64,000 nucleotides of DNA from Actinomadura rupiterrae (GTDB lineage: Bacteria; Actinomycetota; Actinomycetes; Streptosporangiales; Streptosporangiaceae): the NCBI RefSeq assembly GCF_024172125.1, contig NZ_JAMZEA010000004.1:1-64000 (forward strand). Direction: 5' to 3'. The stretch's first letter is position 1; each line of letters begins with the position of its first letter. Below, one piece after another: positions 24,550 to 33,281 of the stretch. The position numbers and the translations under genes were made by a program. The notes beneath the pieces were generated by a model. The model was not told the DNA's origin and searched no databases. It saw only the letters and a list, made by a program, of their open reading frames with translations.

Positions 24550-25389
24550 TCAGGCGCCGGCGTAGGTGATGATGGCGTCGGTGGCGAAGCCGAGGATGAG
24601 GCCGGTGAGGATGCCCCAGGTGGTGATGGTCTTCATGGCGGCGGCCCGGGCGACGGCGAGCAGTTCGATCACCACGTAGAGGATGGAGCCGGCCGCCAGC
24701 GCGAGGAAGGCGATACCGAGGGTGTCGCTGGTCAGGCTCTGGCCGATGAGGGTGCCTGCCAGGGTGGGGCCGCCGCCGATCAGGCCCAGGAGGACGAGTC
24801 GCCCCCAGCCGAGGCGCTGTCCGGCGGAGGCGAGCGGGGCGACGATGCCGAAGCCTTCGGTGGCGTTGTGGGCGCCGAAGCCGACGACCAGCAGGACCGC
24901 CAGGCTCAGTTCGCCGGAGGCGGCGGCGTTGCCGATGGCCAGGCCTTCGGCGAAGTTGTGCAGGCCGATTCCGGTGGCGATGAGCAGGGCCAGCCGCTGG
25001 GCGGGGTCACCGGCGGGCGCGGGCCGGGTGCCGGCGGCCGGGAGGGCGGCGGCGCCGGGGCCGTCCTTGGGTGGGGACGTCTTGCGGGTGCGGGTGGCGA
25101 TCCAGCGGTCGAAGTGGACCAGTCCGGCCAGGCTCGCGGCGAGGCCGGCGGCCAGCACCGCGCCGTATCCGGCGGCCGTTGCGGCGTGGTGCTTACTCAG
25201 TGCCGCGTCGATCGGCTCCCAGGCATGGGACAGGACGTCGACCATGAGGAAGATCAGGATGCCGATCGCGGTGGCGCTGAGCAGGGCCCGGGTCCGCGGA
25301 CGCGGGTCGCGCAGCCGCCCGATGGGCAGGCCGAGAAAGATCGTGAAGCCGGCGATGGCTCCGAGCAGCGCGATTTTCTCGCCTGACAT
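24550..25389 (-). CDS. ZIP-family divalent metal transporter
   Basis: 279 residues with about eight hydrophobic helices and the two ZIP metal-site motifs HNFAEG (144-149) and HNATEG (174-179). A His/charged cytoplasmic loop lies between helices 3 and 4 (residues 97-130). The family imports zinc, iron or manganese across the cytoplasmic membrane, although some bacterial members run outward. The promoter carries a near-consensus IdeR/DtxR box (25420-25438), so iron or manganese is the likelier substrate or signal. A second inverted repeat lies just upstream. Confidence 0.9.
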   Translation of the reverse strand: MSGEKIALLGAIAGFTIFLGLPIGRLRDPRPRTRALLSATAIGILIFLMVDVLSHAWEPIDAALSKHHAATAAGYGAVLAAGLAASLAGLVHFDRWIATRTRKTSPPKDGPGAAALPAAGTRPAPAGDPAQRLALLIATGIGLHNFAEGLAIGNAAASGELSLAVLLVVGFGAHNATEGFGIVAPLASAGQRLGWGRLVLLGLIGGGPTLAGTLIGQSLTSDTLGIAFLALAAGSILYVVIELLAVARAAAMKTITTWGILTGLILGFATDAIITYAGA

Positions 25390-25419
25390 GTCTTACTCCT
25401 GTCGTTCCGTCCCCATGAC

Positions 25420-25438
25420 TTAGCTGAGGCTAACCTCA
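25420..25438 (-). promoter_or_regulatory. IdeR/DtxR-type iron box
   Basis: TTAGCTGAGGCTAACCTCA matches the actinobacterial IdeR/DtxR consensus (TTAGGTTAGGCTAACCTAA) at 16 of 19 positions. It is centred 40 bp before the ZIP transporter start, where a repressor would block transcription. Metal-replete repression is inferred. Confidence 0.75.
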
Positions 25439-25452
25439 GTTCGACGGTTCGT

Positions 25453-25466
25453 CTACAGGACTGTAG
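25453..25466. promoter_or_regulatory. inverted repeat CTACA-N4-TGTAG (copy 1)
   Basis: CTACAggacTGTAG lies upstream of the ZIP gene, just beyond the iron box. The same half-sites with the same 4-base spacing recur at 26261-26274 before the DedA gene. The half-sites resemble BlaI/MecI/CopY operators, but the spacing differs from those I know, so the binder is open. Confidence 0.5.
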
Positions 25467-25570
25467 AAGCAAAGGTGGCTCCGCGGTGAGGGACAAATCA
25501 CCGGGACCGGCCGCCAGCGGGGGAGGGGCCGGCGCGATGGCCACCGCGTCGGTGTCGGCAGTGGCCCTCG

Positions 25571-26230
25571 CTATTGGTCGCCGTCGCCTGCAGAGCCGCG
25601 CAAGGCGGCCGAGGCGCGCCTGCTCCGCCAGATCTCCACGGCGACGGGGAGCAGCGAGACCGCCACGATGACACCCACGATCGGCAGCAGATACTGATCG
25701 ATGCCCGGGATGCTCGCCCCGAGCAGGTACCCGGCGACGGTCACCCCGACCGTCCAGACCAGGCCCCCGACCACCTGCCAGAGCGCGAAGGTCCGGACGG
25801 GAACCTCGAGCGCACCGGCCAGGGGGTTGAGCACTGTGCGCACCACCGGGACGAAGCGTGCCAGCACGATCGCGCGGCCATGCCCGTAGCGGGCCAGAAA
25901 CTGCTGGGCGCGGTCCATCCCCCGCAGCAGGTGCCGGTTGGTCGTGCGCGACAGCACCACGCGCCCGCCGCGCCGTCCCAGCCAGTAACCGGTCTGCGCG
26001 CCCGCCAGCGCGCCCGCCACCGCCGCCACCAGCACCATCGGCAGCGACAGATGGACCGTGTCGCCCGCCCGCGTGGTGCACAGCAGTCCGGCGGTGAACA
26101 GCAGCGAGTCGCCGGGCAGGAAGAACCCGACCAGCAGGCCCGTCTCGGCGAACAACACCAGGAACACTCCCAACGCTCCCGCCGAGGTCAGCAGGGAGGT
26201 CGAGTCGAGGGGATTGAGAGCTGCGATCAC
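25571..26230 (-). CDS. DedA-family membrane protein
   Basis: 219 residues. The family markers are ETGLLVGFFLPGDSLLFTAG (residues 29-48), GYWLGRRGG, and the Arg/Pro-rich re-entrant motif IVLARFVPVVRTVLNPLAGA. DedA proteins are lipid flippases or scramblases that recycle undecaprenyl phosphate and other phospholipids. There are four to five membrane segments. An inverted repeat at 26261-26274 sits 31 bp before the start. It precedes the ZIP gene on the same strand with a 181-bp gap that has its own operator sites, so the two are probably separate transcripts under a shared regulator. Confidence 0.9.
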   Translation of the reverse strand: MIAALNPLDSTSLLTSAGALGVFLVLFAETGLLVGFFLPGDSLLFTAGLLCTTRAGDTVHLSLPMVLVAAVAGALAGAQTGYWLGRRGGRVVLSRTTNRHLLRGMDRAQQFLARYGHGRAIVLARFVPVVRTVLNPLAGALEVPVRTFALWQVVGGLVWTVGVTVAGYLLGASIPGIDQYLLPIVGVIVAVSLLPVAVEIWRSRRASAALRGSAGDGDQ

Positions 26231-26260
26231 ACTGGTCCTTTGGTTGCGGCGACCGAACTT

Positions 26261-26274
26261 CTACACCAATGTAG
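26261..26274. promoter_or_regulatory. inverted repeat CTACA-N4-TGTAG (copy 2)
   Basis: CTACAccaaTGTAG, extended by TT before and TAG after, lies about 31-44 bp before the DedA start. It is identical in both half-sites to the copy at 25453-25466, suggesting one regulator for both genes. Confidence 0.55.
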
Positions 26275-26337
26275 TAGCTCGTAGCACTGCCGGACCGCGA
26301 GGGTCGCTCCGCGGGCGGCGCACGAAAGGCGGGCGGG

Positions 26338-27594
26338 TCAGCCTGCCGCCTCCCCGAGGGGTGTGCTGCGGTAGCTGCGCCATACGGTGAGGTCGTAGCC
26401 GATCGCCAGCGCGGCGCCGAGCAGCAGCGGCGCACCGGCCGCGGCCAGCGGGCCGGTGAGTAGCGCGGTGGCGGCCAGCGGGCTGACCGAGACGGCGATG
26501 CTCCGGGCCAGGCTGGTCATGCTCGCGGCTGCGGTCCGGTCCCGAGCCGGGACGACCGCGGCGGTGAAAGCCTGCCGCGCCGGCACGTCGATCTTGGACA
26601 GGGCTTGGCGGAGGAGCAGCAGCGCCACCGCGCCGCCCAGGCTGGGCGCCAGCGGGATCAGGGCCAGGACCAGGTTGGAGGCGAGATGCGGGACCAGCAT
26701 CGCCGCCAGCAGCCCTCGCCGGGCCGCCAGCAGCGGCGCGGCCAGCTGAGCCAGGGCCGGGACGAGGTTGGCGGCGAAGAACACCAGCCCCAGCTGGGCG
26801 GTGGAGGCGCCGAAGCGATGGGCGAACCACCACGCCAGCACCGCCTGCACGGCGAGTCCCCCGGCGAAGGCGTCGATGGCGAACAGGGCGGCCAAGCGCC
26901 GCACCGCCGCCGGGAGGCGTGCGGCCCGGTCCTCGGCCGGGCGCGGGGCTTCAGGCTCGGGCTCCGTCAGTCCGCCCGGCCGGGCTTCGGCGAGCGGGGA
27001 CAGCCGGGCGAACAGCACCACCGTGGTAGCCGCCAGCAGCGCATACAGCGCGAACGCCGCATCACCCGCCGAGACCAGATCCTGGGCCCCCAGGCCGGCG
27101 GCGGCCAGGCCGCCCAGGGCGCCCGCGCCCAGCGCCGTGACGTTGTAGAAGGTGAACACGGTCGTGTGGCGGGCCCGGTCGCACGACTGCGCCAAGATCG
27201 CCTGCTCGACCCCCGAAAACGGGGTGTTGTCGTTGGTCGAGGGTGAGATCGTGCCAATGAACGCCGCGGCGACCAGCACCGGAAACGACTCGCTCAGGGC
27301 GAAGGCCACCCCCGCCAGCGCCATCAGCATTCCGCAGACGATCAGGACGCGGCGTCGGCCCCACCGGTCCGCGAACAGGCCCAGCAGCAGGCTGAACGCC
27401 ACCGATCCGGCCGCCGCGACCGCCAGCAGCAGGCCCGTCTGCCACGGCGCGTCCCCGTCCTGGGTGAGCATCTCGGCCAGCAGCACGCTCGTGCACCCGT
27501 AACCGAACGTCCGGACCGCCCGCGCCGCGACCACCAGCCGCGCGTTTCGTCCCGATGCACCCGTAAATATCCCATTGACCTGCGAAAACGCCAT
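26338..27594 (-). CDS. MFS transporter
   Basis: About 418 residues and 12 predicted membrane helices from ATG 27594. The MFS motif A equivalent, GLFADRWGRRRVLIV, follows helix 2, and ARQAFTAAVVPARDRTAAAS follows helix 10. Such proteins export drugs or metabolites with proton exchange. A central loop rich in Glu/Pro/Arg (residues 200-225) divides the halves. An open frame continues upstream to 27834 but reads as unstructured Arg/Ser sequence, so I did not use it. It is divergent from the two-component system at 27870, which may control it. Confidence 0.85.
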   Translation of the reverse strand: MAFSQVNGIFTGASGRNARLVVAARAVRTFGYGCTSVLLAEMLTQDGDAPWQTGLLLAVAAAGSVAFSLLLGLFADRWGRRRVLIVCGMLMALAGVAFALSESFPVLVAAAFIGTISPSTNDNTPFSGVEQAILAQSCDRARHTTVFTFYNVTALGAGALGGLAAAGLGAQDLVSAGDAAFALYALLAATTVVLFARLSPLAEARPGGLTEPEPEAPRPAEDRAARLPAAVRRLAALFAIDAFAGGLAVQAVLAWWFAHRFGASTAQLGLVFFAANLVPALAQLAAPLLAARRGLLAAMLVPHLASNLVLALIPLAPSLGGAVALLLLRQALSKIDVPARQAFTAAVVPARDRTAAASMTSLARSIAVSVSPLAATALLTGPLAAAGAPLLLGAALAIGYDLTVWRSYRSTPLGEAAG

Positions 27595-27830
27595 GCCCCA
27601 GTTGACCGGAACCCCGCTACCGATGGCGGACGGACACGCCGAGGCGCCTCGTCCTGAGACCTGCCAGGACGGATCGGGGAGCGGGTCAGGCGCAGGTGTG
27701 ACGCCAGCGGCAGACCGCGCGGCTCCGACGAGAGAACGGCACCCCAGCCCCCATAACGTACAGCGATACTCGAACACATATTGTGATGATGCAGGCGTCC
27801 TGGACCGCCTCGCCCGGCGGCGCATCCGGC

Positions 27831-27863
27831 TCACATCGTTGTCACATCCAGCGGTTTTATGAT
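27831..27863 (+). promoter_or_regulatory. promoter of the response-regulator gene with OmpR-type direct repeats
   Basis: Two TCACATC copies start at 27831 and 27842, 11 bp apart, the spacing bound by OmpR/PhoB dimers on one face of DNA. A TATGAT -10 box follows at 27858-27863, 6 bp before the GTG start at 27870. The mRNA is therefore probably leaderless and autoregulated. Confidence 0.6.
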
Positions 27864-27869
27864 GGAAGA

Positions 27870-28559
27870 GTGCGTGTGCTAGTCGTCGAGGACGAGGTCC
27901 GCACAGCGGCGCTGCTGCAGCGCGGGCTGCGCGAGGAGGGCCACCGGGTCGAGGTCGCCGCCAACGGCCTGGACGCGATGTGGCAGGCGGTCGCCCACCC
28001 CTACGACGTGATCGTCCTGGACGTCATGCTCCCGGGGCTCGACGGGTTCGAGGTGTGCCGGCGGCTGCGGGCGCGGGACTGCTGGACGCCGGTGCTGATG
28101 CTGACCGCCCGGGACGCGGTCGGTGACCGGGTCCATGGGCTGGACGCGGGCGCCGACGACTACCTGACCAAGCCGTTCAGCTTCGCGGAGCTGCTGGCGC
28201 GGTTGCGGGCGCTGATCCGCCGCGGCGCTCAGGAGCGGCCCGCGGTGCTGAGCGTCGGGGACCTGCGCCTGGATCCCGCCAGCCGCCGCGTGTGGCGGGG
28301 CGAACGCGAGCGGCCCCTGTCCCCCAAGGAGTTCGCGCTGCTGGAGCTGTTCATGCGGCATCCGGGCGATGTGCTGAGCCGCACCAAGATTCTGGAGCAC
28401 GTCTGGGACTTCGCCTACGCCGGGGGTTCCAACGTCGTCGACCAGTACGTGGCCTACCTGCGCCGCAAGATCGACGAGCCGGGGGCCGAGTCGCATCTGG
28501 AGACGGTCCGCGGGGCGGGCTACCGGCTGCGGGCCGTCGTCCCGTCCGGCGGGGGATGA
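27870..28559 (+). CDS. OmpR-family response regulator
   Basis: 229 residues from GTG 27870. Receiver domain: acidic pocket VVEDE, phosphoacceptor Asp51 in IVLDVMLPGLDG, Lys in LTKPFSFAEL. Winged-helix output domain from about residue 128: LSPKEFALLELFMRHPGDVL, then VDQYVAYLRRKIDEPGAESH and GAGYRLR. It is followed after 6 bp by its histidine kinase. The signal is unknown. Candidate targets are the divergent MFS gene and the secreted acidic protein downstream. Confidence 0.93.
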   Translation: MRVLVVEDEVRTAALLQRGLREEGHRVEVAANGLDAMWQAVAHPYDVIVLDVMLPGLDGFEVCRRLRARDCWTPVLMLTARDAVGDRVHGLDAGADDYLTKPFSFAELLARLRALIRRGAQERPAVLSVGDLRLDPASRRVWRGERERPLSPKEFALLELFMRHPGDVLSRTKILEHVWDFAYAGGSNVVDQYVAYLRRKIDEPGAESHLETVRGAGYRLRAVVPSGGG

Positions 28560-28565
28560 TCGGCC

Positions 28566-29990
28566 GTGCCGTTGCGGTGGCGGTTGGCCCTGCTGTTCGC
28601 GCTGGTCGCCGCCGTCCTGATCAGCGGGGTCGCGGTGCTGTTCCGGCACCAGTTGACGATCGGGATGAACTCCTCTCTCGACGACGGTCTGCGGGCCCGC
28701 GCCGACGCCCAGGTGACCCGCCTGGCCTCCGCCACGCCCCCTCCCCCGTCGCCTCCGGGGGCCCACGAGGAGCAGGGCGCGGAATCGCACGACAGCGGCT
28801 CCGATGACGTGGCCCAGGTCCTGGCCTTGACCGGGCAGGTGCTGCAGAGCAGCGGGGACAGCCGCCAGCCGCTGGCGAGCGGCGCCCGGCTGCAGGACGC
28901 GGCCAGGGAACCCGAGAAGTTCACCACGGTCATCGAAGGCCAGCAGTACCGGATGCTGGCAGTCCCCGCGCGCGCCGCCGGCCGGCCGGCCGTGGTCGTC
29001 GTCGGGACGAGCACCCAGATCGTGGAGGCGACGGCCGCCCGCACCGGCAAGATCTTCCTGACGGCCGGGCCGCCCGCCGTGGCGCTCGTCGGGTTCGGCG
29101 CCTACCTGCTGGCCGGGGCGGCGCTGCGTCCGGTGGAACGGCTGCGGCGACGCCTGGCCGACATCTCCGAGCATGACCTCGACGCCCGCCTGCGCGTGCC
29201 GTCGACGCGCGACGAGATCGCGACCCTGGCGAGGACCATGAACGCGGTGCTGGACCGGCTGGCCCGTGCCCTGGCCCGCGAACGCGGCTTCGTCGCCGAC
29301 GCCGGTCATGAGCTGCGCACCCCGTTGACGACGCTCAAGGCCGAGCTGGAGCTGGCCCGGCAGCCGGGGCGCTCGCGCGAGGCGCTCGCCTCGGCCGTCG
29401 CGGCGGCGGCCGAGGACACCGACCGCCTCATCCGGCTCGCCGAGGACCTGCTGCTGCTCGCCCGGGCCGACGAGGGGCACGCCTTCCTGCGTCCGCGGCG
29501 CATCGCGCCGCACGAGATCCTGGCCGCGGCGGTCCGGTCGGCGTCCACGCGGGCCGCCTCCCACCAGGTCACGCTGCGCCTGGACAGTGACGAGGGTCTG
29601 CACCTGGTGGCCGATCCCGACCGGCTGCGGCAGGCCGTGGACAACCTGCTCAACAACGCCCTGCGCCACTCGCCGCCGGGCGGTGTCATCGACGTCGGGC
29701 TCGGGCACCGGGGCAGGTCCGGACGGGCCGTCGCGGTCATCGAGGTCCGCGACCACGGGCCCGGCTTCCCGCCCGACTTGCTGCCCGCGGTGTTCGAGCG
29801 GTTCCGGCGCGCCGACACCGCACGCAGCCGAGCCGACGGCGGGACGGGCCTCGGGCTGGCGATCGTCCGGTCGATCGCCCACGCCCACGGCGGACGCGTC
29901 GTCGCGGACAACCCTCCCGGCGGGGGCGCCCGAGTACGCCTGGAACTCCCCCTGCCACCCGCTCCGAGCCGCCGCAGGGACGCGCCCTGA
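28566..29990 (+). CDS. sensor histidine kinase
   Basis: 474 residues. A first membrane helix lies at about 8-27, an extracellular sensor of about 130 residues (Asp/Ser/Gln-rich, no known fold seen) follows, and the second helix near 155-180 leads into HAMP. The phosphoacceptor His sits in FVADAGHELRTPLTTLKAEL near residue 247. The HATPase has N-box QAVDNLLNNALRHSPPGG, DHGPGFP and GGTGLGLAIVRSI. It starts at GTG 28566, 6 bp after the response-regulator stop. All kinase motifs are intact. Confidence 0.92.
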   Translation: MPLRWRLALLFALVAAVLISGVAVLFRHQLTIGMNSSLDDGLRARADAQVTRLASATPPPPSPPGAHEEQGAESHDSGSDDVAQVLALTGQVLQSSGDSRQPLASGARLQDAAREPEKFTTVIEGQQYRMLAVPARAAGRPAVVVVGTSTQIVEATAARTGKIFLTAGPPAVALVGFGAYLLAGAALRPVERLRRRLADISEHDLDARLRVPSTRDEIATLARTMNAVLDRLARALARERGFVADAGHELRTPLTTLKAELELARQPGRSREALASAVAAAAEDTDRLIRLAEDLLLLARADEGHAFLRPRRIAPHEILAAAVRSASTRAASHQVTLRLDSDEGLHLVADPDRLRQAVDNLLNNALRHSPPGGVIDVGLGHRGRSGRAVAVIEVRDHGPGFPPDLLPAVFERFRRADTARSRADGGTGLGLAIVRSIAHAHGGRVVADNPPGGGARVRLELPLPPAPSRRRDAP

Positions 29991-30111
29991 GGCACCCTAC
30001 AGGCGCCCGCGACGCCGCATGTCAACTTTCACATTCCGCACACACGGTCCTCTCACCTGCCGTTATGCAGACTGGAGCGCTCCAGCGTCAATCCGTGTGA
30101 AAGGCGGATCC

Positions 30112-30528
30112 ATGAAGCTCAACCGGAAGATCGCGGCCACGGCGTTCGGCGTTCTCGCCCTTGGGGCTGCGGGCGCATCGCTCGCGGGAGCGGCCTCGGC
30201 CGCCTCCTCCTCTCACCACCCCGTCCCGGCCGTCTCCCGGCAGGTCACGCCCCCGGCCCCCACCCAGGCGGACGACCACGGCACCGACGAGAAGGGAACC
30301 GACCCGGCCACCGGCCCCGACCGCGACACCGTCCAGCTGACGGGCCAGAAGGGCGCCGACAAGGAGACCAACGACGACGGCGCCAAGCCGGACTCGGAGA
30401 AGGGAACCGAGGACGGCGGCAAGGACGGCGGCGAGTCGGGCAAGAACGCCACCGGCGCGCATGACACCGACAGCGGTCACGAGGACGGCCCGGGCGACAC
30501 CCAGCCCGAATCCGGCGCGGAGCGGTAA
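30112..30528 (+). CDS. secreted Asp/Gly/Lys-rich low-complexity protein
   Basis: 138 residues. A signal peptide is clear: MKLNRKIAATAFGVLALGAA with cleavage near ASAASS (about residue 32). The mature part is almost entirely D, G, E, K, T, P and S (KGTDPATGPDRDT, GGKDGGESGKNATGA), with no Cys and no fold signature, so it is probably disordered in the cell wall or outside. The ATG at 30112 has AGGCGGA upstream, and a strong terminator follows at 30550. Its place right after a two-component system suggests it is a target. Function not recognised. Confidence 0.75.
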   Translation: MKLNRKIAATAFGVLALGAAGASLAGAASAASSSHHPVPAVSRQVTPPAPTQADDHGTDEKGTDPATGPDRDTVQLTGQKGADKETNDDGAKPDSEKGTEDGGKDGGESGKNATGAHDTDSGHEDGPGDTQPESGAER

Positions 30529-30549
30529 CGCGCCGAGCGGCATCACCAG

Positions 30550-30595
30550 GAGGCACCCGCGGCGCGACTCGTCGTCGCGGGTGCCTCACCCTTTT
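30550..30595 (+). terminator. rho-independent terminator
   Basis: Perfect 12-bp stem, GAGGCACCCGCG (30550-30561) against CGCGGGTGCCTC (30576-30587), 14-base loop, then ACCCTTTT. It ends the plus-strand transcript of the secreted acidic protein 22 bp after its stop. Confidence 0.85.
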
Positions 30596-30690
30596 ACGGC
30601 CCGTGGCGCGACCACGCCCGAAGCGCGATCAGGGCGCCGGGCTGACCCGGCGGCTCGCCCCTCGTCGCAGCGCGAGCGAGCCGGTGCGGG

Positions 30691-31974
30691 TCAGCGCAGG
30701 TCGGCGAGGAGGGTGGTGAGTTCGGCTTCCTGCTTCGCCGCCGGCATCGGCGGGTTGGAGTGGTCGATGCCGAAGGTCTTCAGGACCTGGTCCATCTGGG
30801 CGTCGATGGACGTCCAGCCGGTGCCGTCCAGGGGACGCAGGGTGCTCTCGTCGGCGTCCCAGAGGTCACGCAGGGACTTGGCGGCCTTGTGGGCTCCGGC
30901 CGGGTTCCCCGCGCGGGCGTCCTTGAGCGCGGTCGACGCCAGTGCCCGCAGCGCGTTGATCTTGCCGGGCGGGAAGTGCTCGACCGCTTGGCCGGGCGCG
31001 AGCTGGACGGTCGGTGTGGTGTCGCTCTCGGGTGCCGGGGTGACGTGCGGCCTGCCGTGCGCCCAGACCAGCAGGACGGCGGTGGCGACGGCGAGGAGGC
31101 CGAAGCCTGCCAGCGCGACGCGCTCCCTGCGCAGGTCGCCCGCAGTGCGCGGGGGCTGCGGCGCCCGGTGGGTGTCGGTGACGTCGGTGCGTGTCGCGGT
31201 CAGGTACAGGACGGTCGCCAGGATCAGCCCGAGGAAGATCAGGCTGGTGGTGAAGGTGCCCAGAGCCAGGCCCGTCGGGTCGCCCGGAGTCTCGGCGACC
31301 TTCGGGGAGGCGAGCCAGTCACCGATGTTGGCGCCCAGGGGGCGGGTCAGGATGTAGGCGAGCCAGAAGGACAGCACCGGGTTCGCGCCGAACCTCCAGA
31401 GCAGCGTGATCGCGGCGATGAGGCCGAGCGGCAGCAGGACCGACACTCCCGGGCTCCAGCCGGTGAGGTCCAGGGTCCAGTCTCCGGTGGCGGTGCCGAG
31501 CGCGAAGGTGACCAGGACGGTGAGCCAGTAGAACGACTCCCGCGACCGGGTGGTGACCGCGTGGATCGACAGGGTGCGCTCGCGCAGCCACCACGCGCCG
31601 AAGACCGCGGTGAGCAGGACCGCGAACACCGCGGAGCTGATCCACAGCGGCACGTGCAGCTGGTCGGTCAGGATGTCGGTGTACAGGGTACCGGTGACGC
31701 TGACGACGACCACGGTGAGCCAGTACGGGAACGGGACGTACCGCTTCAGGCCCAGCTGGACGGCCAGAACCAGCACGAGGACCGCGGTGAAGATTCCGGC
31801 CGTGTTCACCAGGCCCACGCCCAGCCGGGTGTTGATCCAGTCGGCGAAGCTCTCCCCGACGGTCGTGCAGAGGACCTTGATCACCCAGAACCAGATGGTG
31901 ACCTCGGGCACCTTGTTCAGCGGGAGCCGCCCGCGCCGCTCGTGCCGCGGGTGCACCGCGCTTGTGGTTGTCAT
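30691..31974 (-). CDS. COG4705-type membrane protein (DUF347-like repeats)
   Basis: 427 residues. The first 260 hold about eight hydrophobic helices in internally similar blocks; KVPEVTIWFWVIKVLCTTVG and WLTVLVTFALGTATGDWTLD are typical of the COG4705/DUF347 family. A ninth helix (near 300) is followed by a 110-residue soluble tail with no membrane segment, longer than the usual family member. Function is unknown. It sits 29 bp downstream of the histidine kinase gene on the same strand, so it is probably co-transcribed with the two-component pair. That is a recurrent arrangement for this family. Confidence 0.75.
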   Translation of the reverse strand: MTTTSAVHPRHERRGRLPLNKVPEVTIWFWVIKVLCTTVGESFADWINTRLGVGLVNTAGIFTAVLVLVLAVQLGLKRYVPFPYWLTVVVVSVTGTLYTDILTDQLHVPLWISSAVFAVLLTAVFGAWWLRERTLSIHAVTTRSRESFYWLTVLVTFALGTATGDWTLDLTGWSPGVSVLLPLGLIAAITLLWRFGANPVLSFWLAYILTRPLGANIGDWLASPKVAETPGDPTGLALGTFTTSLIFLGLILATVLYLTATRTDVTDTHRAPQPPRTAGDLRRERVALAGFGLLAVATAVLLVWAHGRPHVTPAPESDTTPTVQLAPGQAVEHFPPGKINALRALASTALKDARAGNPAGAHKAAKSLRDLWDADESTLRPLDGTGWTSIDAQMDQVLKTFGIDHSNPPMPAAKQEAELTTLLADLR

Positions 31975-32003
31975 GCCGCCAGGCTGGACCGCCCTACCTG
32001 CAC

Positions 32004-33281
32004 TTAACCTGACTGCGGGGACGGCGGCGCTGCGGGGAGCACCACCTCGACGCGGCCGTGCCCGCCGGCGACCGCCCGGACCTGCACGCCGGCGGACGCG
32101 GCCAGGCGCCGGACCACGGCCAGCCCCAGCCCGTGCCCGCCGCCGCCGGAGACGCCCGCCTCGAAGACCCGGTCGACCTGGGCCGGATCGAACCCCGGGC
32201 CGTCGTCCACGACCTCCACCACCACGCTCCGGGCGTGGCGGCGCGCGGTGACCTGCAGGCGCGAGCCGGCGTGCCGCAGGCCGTTGTCCAGCAGGGGCGA
32301 CAGGACGGCGACGAGCAGTTCGCCCGGCACCGCGACGCCGATGCCGGCCGGAACCGCGAGGTCGACCGAGCGGCCCGCGATGGCCTGCCGGGCCGCGGTC
32401 CGCAGATCGCAGCGGGTGCCGCCGTCGTGCCCTGGCCGGGCGGTGCCCAGGATCGTGGTGACCGCCGTGTCCAGGCGTCCGACCTCCCGCAGGACCGTGT
32501 CCGGCGCCAGATCGCGGCCGGACAGCTGCGCCAGCTGGGCTTCACCGCGCAGGACGGTCATGGGCGTCCGCAGCTCGTGGGCGATCTCGTCGGTGAGCCG
32601 GCGCTCGTCGGCGAGGGCGGTGTCGACCCGCTCCAGCAGACGGTCGAGGGTGCGCCCGAGCTCGCCGAACTCGTCGCGCGGCACGCCGAGGTCGAACCGG
32701 CGGCCGGGTTCGTGATCGCCCCAGTCGTCGGCGAGGGCGGCCATGTCGTGGACCACCCGCAGCGCCCGGCGGACCGCCAGGTAGGCGACGGCGCTGGCGA
32801 GCACGATCGCCAGGCCGCCCAGGATGAGCGACATCACCAGCCCGCGCCGCTCCGACGTCTCGTAGGGCGTCAGATCCACGCTCGCGACCACCACCACATG
32901 GTGGCCCCTGAGGGGAATCGGCAGGGAGTGCAGCAGGTGGTTGTCGATCGTGGCGGTCCGGGCCCGCTCGGCGCGCGCCAGGCTCTGGACGTGGTCCAGG
33001 ATGCCGTCCGGCACGGCCCCGTCGATGAGGTGCCCGTCGGCGTACACCCAGGAGACCGTGTCGAAGGCCTCGTTGCCGTTCTCGGTCATCACCACGCGCC
33101 CGCCGCGCACGGTGACGTTCGCCGCGACCGCCTCGGCGCGTGTCCGTGCCAGCCTTTTCGAGTCGGCCTCGGTCACCCGGGCCAGCAACACGTGCGAGAC
33201 CACCACCAGCACCGCGACCACCGAGGTGGCGATCAGCGCCGTGAGCGCGACGACCCGGCCGCGGAACCCCGTCACTCCCAT
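32004..33281 (-). CDS. sensor histidine kinase
   Basis: 425 residues with two membrane helices (about 9-29 and 150-170) bounding a roughly 120-residue extracellular sensor, then HAMP. The phosphoacceptor His is in LTDEIAHELRTPMTVLRGEA. The HATPase is shortened but has DDGPGFDPAQVDRVFEAGVS and GHGLGLAVVRRLA. The N-box region reads LSPLLDNGLRHAG, an acceptable variant. Its start overlaps the end of the response regulator by 10 bp. It is the sensor partner of the regulator at 33272-33946. Confidence 0.9.
   Translation of the reverse strand: MGVTGFRGRVVALTALIATSVVAVLVVVSHVLLARVTEADSKRLARTRAEAVAANVTVRGGRVVMTENGNEAFDTVSWVYADGHLIDGAVPDGILDHVQSLARAERARTATIDNHLLHSLPIPLRGHHVVVVASVDLTPYETSERRGLVMSLILGGLAIVLASAVAYLAVRRALRVVHDMAALADDWGDHEPGRRFDLGVPRDEFGELGRTLDRLLERVDTALADERRLTDEIAHELRTPMTVLRGEAQLAQLSGRDLAPDTVLREVGRLDTAVTTILGTARPGHDGGTRCDLRTAARQAIAGRSVDLAVPAGIGVAVPGELLVAVLSPLLDNGLRHAGSRLQVTARRHARSVVVEVVDDGPGFDPAQVDRVFEAGVSGGGGHGLGLAVVRRLAASAGVQVRAVAGGHGRVEVVLPAAPPSPQSG

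Noticed and set aside
27879..29888. A 669-residue minus-strand protein opposite the two-component system
   Set aside because: It is the antisense shadow of the response regulator and kinase, and its sequence is Gln/Gly/Arg filler.
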